Positions 15,604-22,085 of a stretch of DNA of 22,315 nucleotides are shown piece after piece. Numbering within the stretch: position 1 is the stretch's first letter; every line of letters starts with the position of its first letter. Source of the stretch: CAZQCI01 sp964592255 (GTDB taxonomy: Bacteria > UBA10199 > SBBF01); assembly GCA_964592255.1 (NCBI GenBank), contig CAZQCI010000029.1, positions 1 through 22,315 on the forward strand, given 5' to 3'. A model generated the notes under the pieces. It was not told where the DNA came from and did not search any database. It saw nothing but the letters and a program-made list of their open reading frames with translations. The translations under genes and the position numbers were made by a program.

Positions 15604-16260
15604 ATGTTCAAAACCATCATTTTCGATTTCAACGGACTCATCATCGATGATGAACCCCTACACTGCGAATGTTTTCAACGTGTTCTCATGGATGAAGAGA
15701 TCAAACTGACGGAAACCGATTATTGGAATATTTATTTGGGCTTTGACGATAAGGGCTTATTTGAAGCTATTTTTTTACGGGATGGAAAAAGCATCACTCC
15801 AAAAAAATTAAAGGATTTGATTACAAAGAAAAACACACTGTATCTCCAACTCATCAAAACAAAAATAAAACTTTTTCCCGGTGCGGTTGACTTCATCCGC
15901 AACGTAGAACAAAAATTTCCCCTCGCCATTGTATCCGGCGCCTTACGTTCAGAAATTGAAGCTGTCTTGAACAATGCTGATCTCACAACGGCTTTTGAAT
16001 TTATTGTCAGTGCGGATGATACAAAAAAAGGCAAACCCGACCCGGAAGGCTTTGTCATTGCGCTCAGCAAATTAAAGAAAAAACATCCCGAGATACGCCC
16101 AGAAAACTGTCTAGTCCTGGAAGATTCTCTGGCCGGTATTATTGCGGCCAAACGCGCTGGCATGAAATGCGTAGCACTCACTCATTCCTATCAAAAAGAA
16201 GAACTCAAACAAGCGGACTGGATTGTGGATACTTTTACGGAAGTTGAAAAATTACTGTAA
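15604..16260 (+). CDS. HAD-family phosphatase-like protein (beta-phosphoglucomutase type)
   Basis: Cytoplasmic HAD hydrolase of the beta-phosphoglucomutase-like group, 218 aa with a helical cap at about 15-90. Motif I is FDFNG with nucleophile D8; the usual second aspartate (general acid/base) is N10. Motif II is IVSG with S111, the motif III lysine is K144 in KGKPDP, and motif IV is E173-D174 in VLEDSLAGI. All but the second aspartate are intact. The substrate is unknown. It follows hemB by 6 nt with only a weak ribosome site (GAAAG), pointing to an operon. Calling it a phosphatase is provisional given the changed residue. Confidence 0.85.
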   Translation: MFKTIIFDFNGLIIDDEPLHCECFQRVLMDEEIKLTETDYWNIYLGFDDKGLFEAIFLRDGKSITPKKLKDLITKKNTLYLQLIKTKIKLFPGAVDFIRNVEQKFPLAIVSGALRSEIEAVLNNADLTTAFEFIVSADDTKKGKPDPEGFVIALSKLKKKHPEIRPENCLVLEDSLAGIIAAKRAGMKCVALTHSYQKEELKQADWIVDTFTEVEKLL

Positions 16261-16299
16261 TGTCATTGCAAGGGCCTAATAGGCTTCCTCCCAACGACA
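16261..16299. terminator. Possible bidirectional terminator between convergent genes
   Basis: TGTCATTG (16261-16268) pairs with CAACGACA (16292-16299) with one mismatch. A smaller imperfect stem (AAG..GCC/GGCTT) lies inside. It sits between the convergent HAD and metF stops. There is no good U tract, so the call is weak. Confidence 0.3.
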
Positions 16300-16318
16300 C
16301 AAGTCTCAACTTATTTTC

Positions 16319-17176
16319 TTATAAACTCTCCAAAATTTTTTTCACGCTATACGACTTATTGAGGATGTAGAAATGGATGCCGGGCACACCATATTTTTTA
16401 AGTTCACGGCATTGAGCCAGCGCATATTCAACGCCCGCCTCCCGCATGGCATCTGGGGAATCCCCCGCGTTGACGAGAGCCTCACGTAAAGCATCTGGAA
16501 ATTTGGCCCCCGACAGCTTGGACATACGCTCCACTTGCTTGATATTTAAAACAGGTAAAATACCCGGAATGATAGGAACCTTAATTCCTAAAGCACGTGC
16601 CCGATCGACAAAATTAAAATAATCTGTGTTATCAAAAAAAAGCTGTGTAATCACAATATCAGCACCCGCATCCACTTTTTCTTTAAGATGAACAAGATCT
16701 TCTTCTAAATTTTTAGCTTCGATATGTCCTTCTGGATAACCCGCTACCGCCATGCTCAAACCGTCAATTTGATGAAGATAGGCAACCAGTTCAGAGGCAT
16801 AACGAAAACCATCCGGTGCAGGAGTAAAACTAGGAGCACCTTGCGGTGGATCTCCGCGTAAAGCAACTACAAGATTAATACCTTCCTTCTTAAGATTTTG
16901 CACATAGTCGCGGATTTGATCTCGATTGGAACCAACACAAGTAAAATGAAAAGCAGTTGAAACACCTACTTCTCTTTGAATTTGAAGCGCTAGATCACGT
17001 GTCCAAGTCTGAGTGGAACCTCCCGCTCCGTAAGTTACAGAAATAAAAGCCGGAGAAAATTTTTTCAGATCATGAAGCACTTCCAATAAAGGAGTAATAC
17101 CCCCCTCTTCTTTAGGAGGAAATACTTCAAAAGAAATTGCAAGATTTCCTGGTGTATAGAAGTTTTTAAAATTCAT
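16319..17176 (-). CDS. metF: 5,10-methylenetetrahydrofolate reductase
   Basis: FAD enzyme reducing methylenetetrahydrofolate to 5-methyltetrahydrofolate for methionine synthesis. Motifs: ISFEVFPPK with catalytic E17, VTYGAGGST, FTCVGSN, ALRGDPP, GYPEGH, ITQLFFDN and IPGILPV. At 285 aa it is slightly shorter than E. coli MetF. The ATG at 17176 starts at MNFKNFYTPG and overlaps the TGA of the HAD-Nudix gene as ATGA, a sign of translational coupling; longer readings of the frame lie wholly inside that gene and are not credible. It is the last gene of the folE-queD-HAD/Nudix-metF run. The only homocysteine methyltransferase in the window (3934) is far away and on the other strand. Confidence 0.95.
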   Translation of the reverse strand: MNFKNFYTPGNLAISFEVFPPKEEGGITPLLEVLHDLKKFSPAFISVTYGAGGSTQTWTRDLALQIQREVGVSTAFHFTCVGSNRDQIRDYVQNLKKEGINLVVALRGDPPQGAPSFTPAPDGFRYASELVAYLHQIDGLSMAVAGYPEGHIEAKNLEEDLVHLKEKVDAGADIVITQLFFDNTDYFNFVDRARALGIKVPIIPGILPVLNIKQVERMSKLSGAKFPDALREALVNAGDSPDAMREAGVEYALAQCRELKKYGVPGIHFYILNKSYSVKKILESL

Positions 17177-18249
17177 AATTCTTTCTTTTTTAAAAAATGT
17201 TCCAACAATACCCGCGTCGGTTGGTTTAAATTTAATCGAAGCGCCGTCTTGGGATGAACCCAAAACCCACTTTCCGATTCGTCATTTAACCTAAAATTAC
17301 GGGAGTTAGTTTCAGCATAATAATTCATGAGCAAAAAATGGGAATCTTTTTTGTAAAATTCTTTGGACCGGATGGAGTCGTGGACACACGCCCAACGGAT
17401 GTTTTTAAGGGAGAAGCCTGTTTCTTCTCGAATTTCTCTCTTTAACGCCGCAACTGAACTTTCACCATATTTGATTTTGCCTCCCGGAATACCAAAAGTG
17501 TGATTCCATTTATGAGTCTGAACAAGAAAAACATCCCCTTGATTAAAGATAAGCGCCCCCACAGTAGCAATTGGAAAACCCTCTCCCCCTCTTAGTATAA
17601 GAGGGGGTTGGGGAGAGTGACTCAAGGATCCCAAAAATTTTCTCATCCCCCCTAAATCATTCCATACAAAATCGGGAGCACATCCCAAAAGACGTTCCTG
17701 GCTCTGATAACCACACAAAACCACGGCACTCCACACTTTGGATTTTTTAGCAGCCCATACATCGTGATCCGTGTCACCAAGATAGATGGTAGATTTCGGA
17801 TTCAGCTTTTGTTTTTTAATAAAAGGGGCAAGACTCTTTTCTTTGTCACGCACATCCCCTTCGACATGCGTGATATACTTTTCAAAGCCATATCGCTCAC
17901 ACAGTGTATTCAGAATACTTTGACGAACTGTTGAAAAAATAAAAATCTTAAAACCACTCTGATGAGCGTATGAGAGAAGCTCTTTAACTTGCTTAAAAGG
18001 ACGGGCACGCGGTGCATGAGAAGTAAAATGATCAAAATAATATCGGTCAATCTCATCAATTGAATATTTTTTGGGGATATAACGACGATAAAATTTCCAA
18101 ACCGGAAGCGTAAAATAATTTTTATATTCTTGAAGGGAAATAGAAGGCCCACCAAAATGCCGCAACGTGGCGCGAGTCGATACAGCCGACACGTTGAAAT
18201 CGTTAAAAAGAGTGCCAGACCAATCAAAAATAAGGTTTGTGATTTTCAC
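17173..18249 (-). CDS. HAD-Nudix fusion hydrolase with repeat-encoded linker
   Basis: Two catalytic domains in one chain of 358 aa. The HAD domain (1-208) has motif I FDWSGT with nucleophile D9 and Ser at position 11 instead of the usual Asp, S106 in IFST, a lysine at 136 or 138, and GDTDHD (158-163). The Nudix domain (about 225-358) has a perfect box Gx5Ex7REUxEExGU at 257-279. Residues 212-224 (SPQPPLILRGGEG) are the translation of a palindromic repeat also found at position 1. The start is GTG (no ribosome site seen) giving the canonical MKITNLIFDWSGT. It lies 62 nt after queD and is coupled to metF by ATGA. The order and pathway context suggest dephosphorylation of a pterin phosphate (dihydroneopterin triphosphate); this is inference, and nucleotide or ADP-ribose derivatives remain possible. 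Confidence 0.9.
   Translation of the reverse strand: MKITNLIFDWSGTLFNDFNVSAVSTRATLRHFGGPSISLQEYKNYFTLPVWKFYRRYIPKKYSIDEIDRYYFDHFTSHAPRARPFKQVKELLSYAHQSGFKIFIFSTVRQSILNTLCERYGFEKYITHVEGDVRDKEKSLAPFIKKQKLNPKSTIYLGDTDHDVWAAKKSKVWSAVVLCGYQSQERLLGCAPDFVWNDLGGMRKFLGSLSHSPQPPLILRGGEGFPIATVGALIFNQGDVFLVQTHKWNHTFGIPGGKIKYGESSVAALKREIREETGFSLKNIRWACVHDSIRSKEFYKKDSHFLLMNYYAETNSRNFRLNDESESGFWVHPKTALRLNLNQPTRVLLEHFLKKKEL
17579..17617 (-). repeat. Palindromic repeat, copy inside the HAD-Nudix gene
   Basis: CCCCCTCTTA (17585-17594) and TAAGAGGGGG (17598-17607) form a 10-bp stem with a 3-nt loop; these are the same arms as in the copy at 12-34. Read on the minus strand the homology extends on both sides (CTC.CCC.AA before, A after). 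It is in frame, contains no stop, and encodes residues 212-224 between the HAD and Nudix domains. Confidence 0.8.
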
Positions 18250-18311
18250 AAAGACAGTACCCGCTCACCTCGTCTTTTAAATTAAGAGAGAGACTGGGGC
18301 GTTATTCAAAG

Positions 18312-18731
18312 TCATTCGCTATATTCTGCAAATAACTCCGGAGTTTCATAAACACGTACTCGTTTTAATTGGCAATGTGGTGGAAATGATTTTTCAATCT
18401 CCTCATAAACCCACACGGCAATCCATTCCGCCGTGGCGGGATGATTTTTAAAGAAGGGAATATCCTCGTTGATAAACTTGTGGTCGATTTTCTGGATAAT
18501 TTTTTCCCCCACAATTTTGTCGACTTCAAATCCATTAATGAGCATACCGGTGTCTTGGGGAAGCATCCCCTCCAAGGTAATTTCCAAAGAATATTGATGC
18601 CCATGTAAATCCACACATTTACCATAAATGCTTTTATTCTTCTCCTCACTCCAATCCGGATTATAAAGTTTATGCGCCGCGCAAATGGCGTAACGGCAAT
18701 AAAGAGAAATTTTGGGATTATTTTTCATCAT
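18312..18731 (-). CDS. queD: 6-carboxy-5,6,7,8-tetrahydropterin synthase (QueD/PTPS family)
   Basis: Converts 7,8-dihydroneopterin triphosphate to 6-carboxytetrahydropterin on the way to queuosine. Counting from the GTG at 18734 (140 aa), zinc ligands are H21, H44 and H46, the catalytic C40 lies in CVDLHGH (the Cx3HGH spacing of QueD, not the ExxHGH of folate-bypass PTPS-III), D84-H85 are in KIDHKF, and E130 is in YETP. A small insertion with Asn (LINGFEVD) replaces the usual IDF segment. Starts compete at 18734 (GTG, overlapping the folE stop as GTGA) and at 18731 and 18728 (ATG); coupling to folE makes one of the first two likely. FolE makes its substrate, so the adjacency is functional. 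No other queuosine gene is present. Confidence 0.9.
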   Translation of the reverse strand: MMKNNPKISLYCRYAICAAHKLYNPDWSEEKNKSIYGKCVDLHGHQYSLEITLEGMLPQDTGMLINGFEVDKIVGEKIIQKIDHKFINEDIPFFKNHPATAEWIAVWVYEEIEKSFPPHCQLKRVRVYETPELFAEYSE

Positions 18732-19351
18732 CACATCCGAATAATTTTCATCAACTCTTCACGCGTGGCCATTTGATCACGGAAAAGACCCAGCATGGAT
18801 GAGGTCACCATCACAGATCCTCTCTTCTGCACGCCGCGCATCTGCATACATAAATGCTCTGCTTCGATAATCACTGCCGTACCACGAGGTTGAAGGGTTT
18901 TTTGCAATGTATCGGCAATTTCTTGCGTTAATCGCTCTTGTACTTGAAGCCTACGCGCATAAATATCAACCAAGCGCGCAATCTTTGAAAGACCAACAAT
19001 CCGCCCCGCCGGCAAATAAGCAACATGGGCCCTTCCAAAAAAAGGAAGCATATGATGCTCGCACAAGCTGTAGAGCACAATATCTTTCACCACAATCATT
19101 TCATCATAGTTTTCATGAAAGATGGCTTTATTGATAATATCTTCGGGATTAAGTGAATAACCGTGTGTAAGAAACTGCATTGAGTTACTCACACGACGGG
19201 GGGTTTCTTTCAATCCTTCACGATCCGGATTTTCACCTACACCTTCCAGAAGTGTCCGTACCGCAGATTGCATTTTTTCACTTACATCATTCGAAAAACC
19301 TGGGACTTCGTGATAATCGGTAAAATGGCTTTGTTTTTTTTCGTCTGTCAT
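18731..19351 (-). CDS. folE: GTP cyclohydrolase I
   Basis: Makes 7,8-dihydroneopterin triphosphate from GTP, the entry to folate and queuosine synthesis. Motifs: GENPDREGLKETPRRV (39-54), zinc ligands C97 and H100 in SLCEHHMLPF, C168 in EAEHLCMQMRGVQK, and SSMLGLF near the end. Length 206 aa is typical. No ribosome site precedes the ATG. A perfect TTGACA (minus strand, 19389-19384) lies 32 nt upstream without a good -10 box, so this is the probable start of the transcription unit that continues into queD, the HAD-Nudix gene and metF. It is 61 nt downstream of the cytochrome gene. Confidence 0.96.
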   Translation of the reverse strand: MTDEKKQSHFTDYHEVPGFSNDVSEKMQSAVRTLLEGVGENPDREGLKETPRRVSNSMQFLTHGYSLNPEDIINKAIFHENYDEMIVVKDIVLYSLCEHHMLPFFGRAHVAYLPAGRIVGLSKIARLVDIYARRLQVQERLTQEIADTLQKTLQPRGTAVIIEAEHLCMQMRGVQKRGSVMVTSSMLGLFRDQMATREELMKIIRM

Positions 19352-19412
19352 AACGGGAGTTCTTTTGCATCATTCGAAAAGATTGTCAACGCGGTAAGAA
19401 TAGGCAGCCAGA

Positions 19413-19748
19413 TCATTTGAGAGAGTTAAGATAAGCGGCTAAGGCTTGTACGTCTTTTTCCAATTGAGGAAAAGCCGGCATAATCTGAGTAGATCGCTTG
19501 GGAAAATAGCCTTCAGGATACTTAGCCTGCAACACACGCGCGGCCACAAGCTCTGCTGAAGAGCCCGCAACGGCAGGGCCCACAGGCCCATTCTGAGTAG
19601 GGTCAGAGGCGTGACATGTGGTGCAGTTAGCCAGGTAAACAGCCTTACCCCTTGCACTTAAAGCGGAGAGGCCCGTCTGCTCAGGCCTCTCCGACTGGCA
19701 CGCAATACAAATAAAAAGAAGAAATAAGAGAAAGCGGTGATAAGTCAC
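19413..19748 (-). CDS. Monoheme c-type cytochrome, predicted lipoprotein
   Basis: Small electron carrier of 111 aa. The N-terminus is a signal peptide with a lipobox ending IAC (C17), so it is probably exported and lipid-anchored. The haem-binding motif CTTCH is at 42-46 and the likely axial methionine is M90 in QIMPAF, as in class I cytochromes. The GTG start at 19748 directly follows the TAA of the PuuD-like gene (one base between), so the two are almost certainly co-translated. An ATG at 19750 runs straight into a stop and is not the start. It probably accepts electrons from, or is the functional C-terminal part of, the upstream membrane protein. Confidence 0.88.
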   Translation of the reverse strand: MTYHRFLLFLLFICIACQSERPEQTGLSALSARGKAVYLANCTTCHASDPTQNGPVGPAVAGSSAELVAARVLQAKYPEGYFPKRSTQIMPAFPQLEKDVQALAAYLNSLK

Positions 19749-19749
19749 A

Positions 19750-20448
19750 TTAAGCCGTAAAATGGATGACTGCCCATAAGACTGCCGTTAAGACAAAGCC
19801 GGAAAGAATCACACCACGAATCGTTGTGAGCACTCCCAACTTTCCTTTAAGCGCATTCAATTCCAAAGCTAAAATGATAGCTCCTAAAATTCCGAACAAT
19901 AATGAAAAATTGGTGGTAGAAAAATCAGTCGCTAACATCAAGTGACGGGCGGCTCCCATAAAAAACAACATAGGAATCGAAAAAAGAACATTAGTACGTG
20001 AAGCCACCAAAGCACGTGCTGCAGCGGCAGCAGCTTCCGGAAGAGCCTGGCCTCCAGCCAATACTTTTTCAGCCGAAGCAATCACAATTTTTTGTTTAGG
20101 CCAAATCACATGCCACACATTTAAAAACATCAAAGTCCCCAAAATAGCTCCAATACCAATGAGTACACCCCATGCGGAACGGAAAGGAACACCTGTATGC
20201 ATAGTCCCCGTAATCAACAACACACCTGAAAGAAAGGTAAACATGGCTCCCCAACGGAACCACCACAAAGCCTTGGGAGCCAGTTTGGTTAGAGCCACGT
20301 TCTTAGTGCCTGCATCAATTTCTTTAAAAAATTCACCTTGGACAAAATTAAAATAATACAAATGACCAATCCAGGTCACTCCAGCCAAAAAATGTACCCA
20401 ACGCAACAAAAACAAAACACCTTCCGGCTTAAAAAATATATTTTCCAT
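19750..20448 (-). CDS. PuuD-like integral membrane protein
   Basis: 232-aa membrane protein with about six hydrophobic helices. The N-terminal LLRWVHFLAGVTWIGHLYYF and the later ALWWFRWGAMFTFLSG resemble the membrane domain of the PuuD (DUF989) family; histidines H19 and H29 and those in NVWHVIWP and GAARHLML are candidates for haem or quinone contact. PuuD carries a cytochrome c domain at its C-terminus; here that function is a separate gene one base downstream. The start at 20448 is set by GGAGG 5 nt upstream; a longer reading back to 20607 would overlap the tRNA and has no ribosome site. No other purine-breakdown gene is present, so urate oxidation is not assured. Confidence 0.75.
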   Translation of the reverse strand: MENIFFKPEGVLFLLRWVHFLAGVTWIGHLYYFNFVQGEFFKEIDAGTKNVALTKLAPKALWWFRWGAMFTFLSGVLLITGTMHTGVPFRSAWGVLIGIGAILGTLMFLNVWHVIWPKQKIVIASAEKVLAGGQALPEAAAAAARALVASRTNVLFSIPMLFFMGAARHLMLATDFSTTNFSLLFGILGAIILALELNALKGKLGVLTTIRGVILSGFVLTAVLWAVIHFTA

Positions 20449-20485
20449 AAAACCCTCCTTTTTTAGTGAGTATGAATTGGCCCGC

Positions 20486-20513
20486 ATTGTGCCATCGCAA
20501 CGAGAGAAGTCAA
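20486..20513 (-). promoter_or_regulatory. Candidate promoter of the PuuD-like/cytochrome operon
   Basis: On the minus strand TTGACT (20513-20508), a 16-nt spacer and CACAAT (20491-20486, 4 of 6) precede the PuuD-like start by about 38 nt, leaving room for the strong GGAGG ribosome site. Confidence 0.45.
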
Positions 20514-20552
20514 CTTTTAAAACTGTGGAAAAAATCAAAATACGGTAGTGAA

Positions 20553-20582
20553 TTGACAGGGTGAGTCTCGGTAAGTTAGAAG
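20553..20582 (+). promoter_or_regulatory. Candidate tRNA-Gln promoter
   Basis: A perfect TTGACA (20553-20558), an 18-nt spacer and TAGAAG (20577-20582, 4 of 6) lie 10 nt upstream of the tRNA 5' end. Confidence 0.45.
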
Positions 20583-20592
20583 AAACACGCTT

Positions 20593-20663
20593 TCCGGGAT
20601 CGTCCAACGGTAGGACAACGGACTCTGACTCCGAGAATCTTGGTTCGAATCCAAGTCCCGGAT
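20593..20663 (+). tRNA. tRNA-Gln (anticodon CUG)
   Basis: A full cloverleaf can be drawn by hand: acceptor stem TCCGGGA/TCCCGGA, D stem GTCC/GGAC with GG in the loop, anticodon loop CTCTGAC with CTG at 20625-20627, T stem CTTGG/CCAAG and loop TTCGAAT. The anticodon reads CAG. The weak first pair T1-A72 is typical of glutamine tRNAs. The outermost anticodon-stem pair is an A-A mismatch. CCA is not encoded. The integrase of a mobile element ends 61 nt beyond the 3' end. Confidence 0.95.
20641..20663. other. Candidate attL at the tRNA-Gln 3' end
   Basis: Tyrosine integrases of islands and phages often insert into the T-arm and acceptor end of a tRNA gene, keeping the tRNA intact. The integrase here lies directly downstream with its 3' end facing the tRNA, the usual layout. 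The matching direct repeat (attR) must be outside the window, so the exact core cannot be fixed. Confidence 0.4.
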
Positions 20664-20724
20664 CAATTGCAGATCAAGCACTTAGCCTGAATGATGTGGA
20701 AGAGATCTCTCTTCGCGCCACCAG

Positions 20725-21825
20725 TCACGCCACTACCCCTTTCTTAAAATCCACCTCAACAACGTTATTTCCCAGTGAAATTACATTCGCTCTTTTTTGA
20801 ATGTGTTCCACCGAAAAGTGAGCATAATACTCTTCCGTTGTTTTGATGTCGGAATGCCCCAGGATCTTTTGCAAATCCCAAAGGTTCCCTCCGTGCATCA
20901 TATACAAGCCAGAAAAAGAGTGGCGAATCCCATGCGGGTTCATCTCTCTTACCCCAGCCTGTTTGCAAGCCCTAGGCAATAAATATTGCCTAATAAATGC
21001 ATGCGTTAGAACAGTCCCATCTTCTTTAGCAAAAACGAAACCTTCCTTTTTTAACGAAGGGTATAAAACCTGCTGGGTAATTCTATTAAGTCCAACATGT
21101 CTTACCTTTTTACCCTTGGTTACCATTCTTATCCCTTTGATCGTATTGCACCAGGTACGATCCACCCTAATAAGATGAGCCTGAGTATCCACTTGGCTTC
21201 TCGTCAGAGTAACAAGTTCTCCGATTCTTAAACCAGTGTTTAGCCAGGTAATCCACATAGGGTAATAAAAAGATCCTTTTACACTTTCAAGAAATCGATT
21301 CACTTCCTCGAATGACCAATAGTTCATAGGAGGTTTAATTTCTGAAAGAGGTTCTACACACTCAAAGGGATTGGCTTGAATAGCCCCGTGAAAGAGGCGT
21401 TTTTTCTTGGCTACACTGAACATGACAGCTAATAGCGACCTGATCCGGTTTATCGTTGCCGGTTTTAGACTCTTTTTTAAGAGGGATGAAAGGAATTTTT
21501 CATGTTCCTCTATGGTGACAGTCCTCATATCCTCTGATCCATAAAAAGGGGAAATATGGAGCCTGAAATTTTCCTCTGCCTTAAAAAGAGTAGCTGGTGA
21601 TCTCCCTTTAGCCGTTGCATGTTCTTTATAGCCAGCCAAGAGCATCTGAGGTGTTACTCGCGTTATAGGTAGAGATGAACCGCCATCTCTTCTATAGCGA
21701 ACCGAGTTGACCCAAGATTCAGCCTCCTTGTAAGCGTCGAATCTCTGATAAAGTGCTTTCCCGTTGAGGTTCACCCGGGCTTCGAACTTTATCGAGCCGT
21801 CTTTGTTTTTTTTCTTTCGGATCAT
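20725..21825 (-). CDS. int: Tyrosine recombinase / site-specific integrase
   Basis: Catalyses insertion and excision of the element at the tRNA. It has an N-terminal arm-binding region (about 1-60), a SAM-like core-binding domain (about 60-150) and a C-terminal catalytic domain with R200 (NTGLRIGE), a lysine-rich beta-hairpin (237-240), H298 and R301 (HGIRHSF), H324 (LGHSDIKTT) and nucleophile Y334 (YYAHF). All catalytic residues are present, so it is likely active. The start at 21825 (MIRKKKNKDG, 366 aa) is chosen because AAGGAG lies 6 nt upstream; an ATG 84 nt further up lies inside the preceding gene. It overlaps that gene by 107 nt in another frame. Confidence 0.93.
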   Translation of the reverse strand: MIRKKKNKDGSIKFEARVNLNGKALYQRFDAYKEAESWVNSVRYRRDGGSSLPITRVTPQMLLAGYKEHATAKGRSPATLFKAEENFRLHISPFYGSEDMRTVTIEEHEKFLSSLLKKSLKPATINRIRSLLAVMFSVAKKKRLFHGAIQANPFECVEPLSEIKPPMNYWSFEEVNRFLESVKGSFYYPMWITWLNTGLRIGELVTLTRSQVDTQAHLIRVDRTWCNTIKGIRMVTKGKKVRHVGLNRITQQVLYPSLKKEGFVFAKEDGTVLTHAFIRQYLLPRACKQAGVREMNPHGIRHSFSGLYMMHGGNLWDLQKILGHSDIKTTEEYYAHFSVEHIQKRANVISLGNNVVEVDFKKGVVA

Positions 21826-22069
21826 ACAATCTCCTTGGTTTTGCCAAAGAGTCATTAAGAAAAGCCTGAAGGATTTCTTCCGAATCAAACATGGCTGCAT
21901 CTCCCACATAATGATGAGGCAATGCGCCGCATGCCATCATGCGTGATACCCAAGAGATCGATTTGCGAAAAATCAAAGCCACGCTATCCTTGGTTAAAAT
22001 CCTTTGCGTGAGCGGATTGTCAAAGAACGGTGAGGATTGGTGGTGGTTATTGTTGATCTCTTTATTCAT
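21719..22069 (-). CDS. Excisionase-like helix-turn-helix protein
   Basis: 116-aa protein. Residues 25-71 (LTKDSVALIF..., ISWVSRMMACGALP, FDSEEILQAFL) fit the winged HTH of the AlpA/Xis type that binds DNA to direct excision. A basic C-terminal tail (KEKKQRRLDK and beyond) is encoded in the region overlapping the integrase by 107 nt. No ribosome site precedes the ATG; an open frame ends 16 nt upstream on the same strand, so translation may be coupled. The long overlap is unusual, but the HTH part lies outside it and supports a real gene. Confidence 0.7.
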   Translation of the reverse strand: MNKEINNNHHQSSPFFDNPLTQRILTKDSVALIFRKSISWVSRMMACGALPHHYVGDAAMFDSEEILQAFLNDSLAKPRRLYDPKEKKQRRLDKVRSPGEPQRESTLSEIRRLQGG

Positions 22070-22085
22070 GGCAAGAATTTAAATA

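Noticed and set aside
15732..16181. 149-codon open frame on the minus strand
   Set aside because: Antisense shadow of the HAD-family gene with its intact motifs.
17177..17263. N-terminal extension of metF
   Set aside because: Overlaps the Nudix coding sequence out of frame; the MetF family start and the ATGA overlap at 17176 fit much better.
18250..18311. Degenerate palindromic repeat between queD and the HAD-Nudix gene
   Set aside because: CTCTTAA..TTAAAAGA is only loosely similar to the repeat core and could be chance in AT-rich DNA.
20449..20607. N-terminal extension of the PuuD-like protein
   Set aside because: Would run into the tRNA gene; the GGAGG site before 20448 sets the start.
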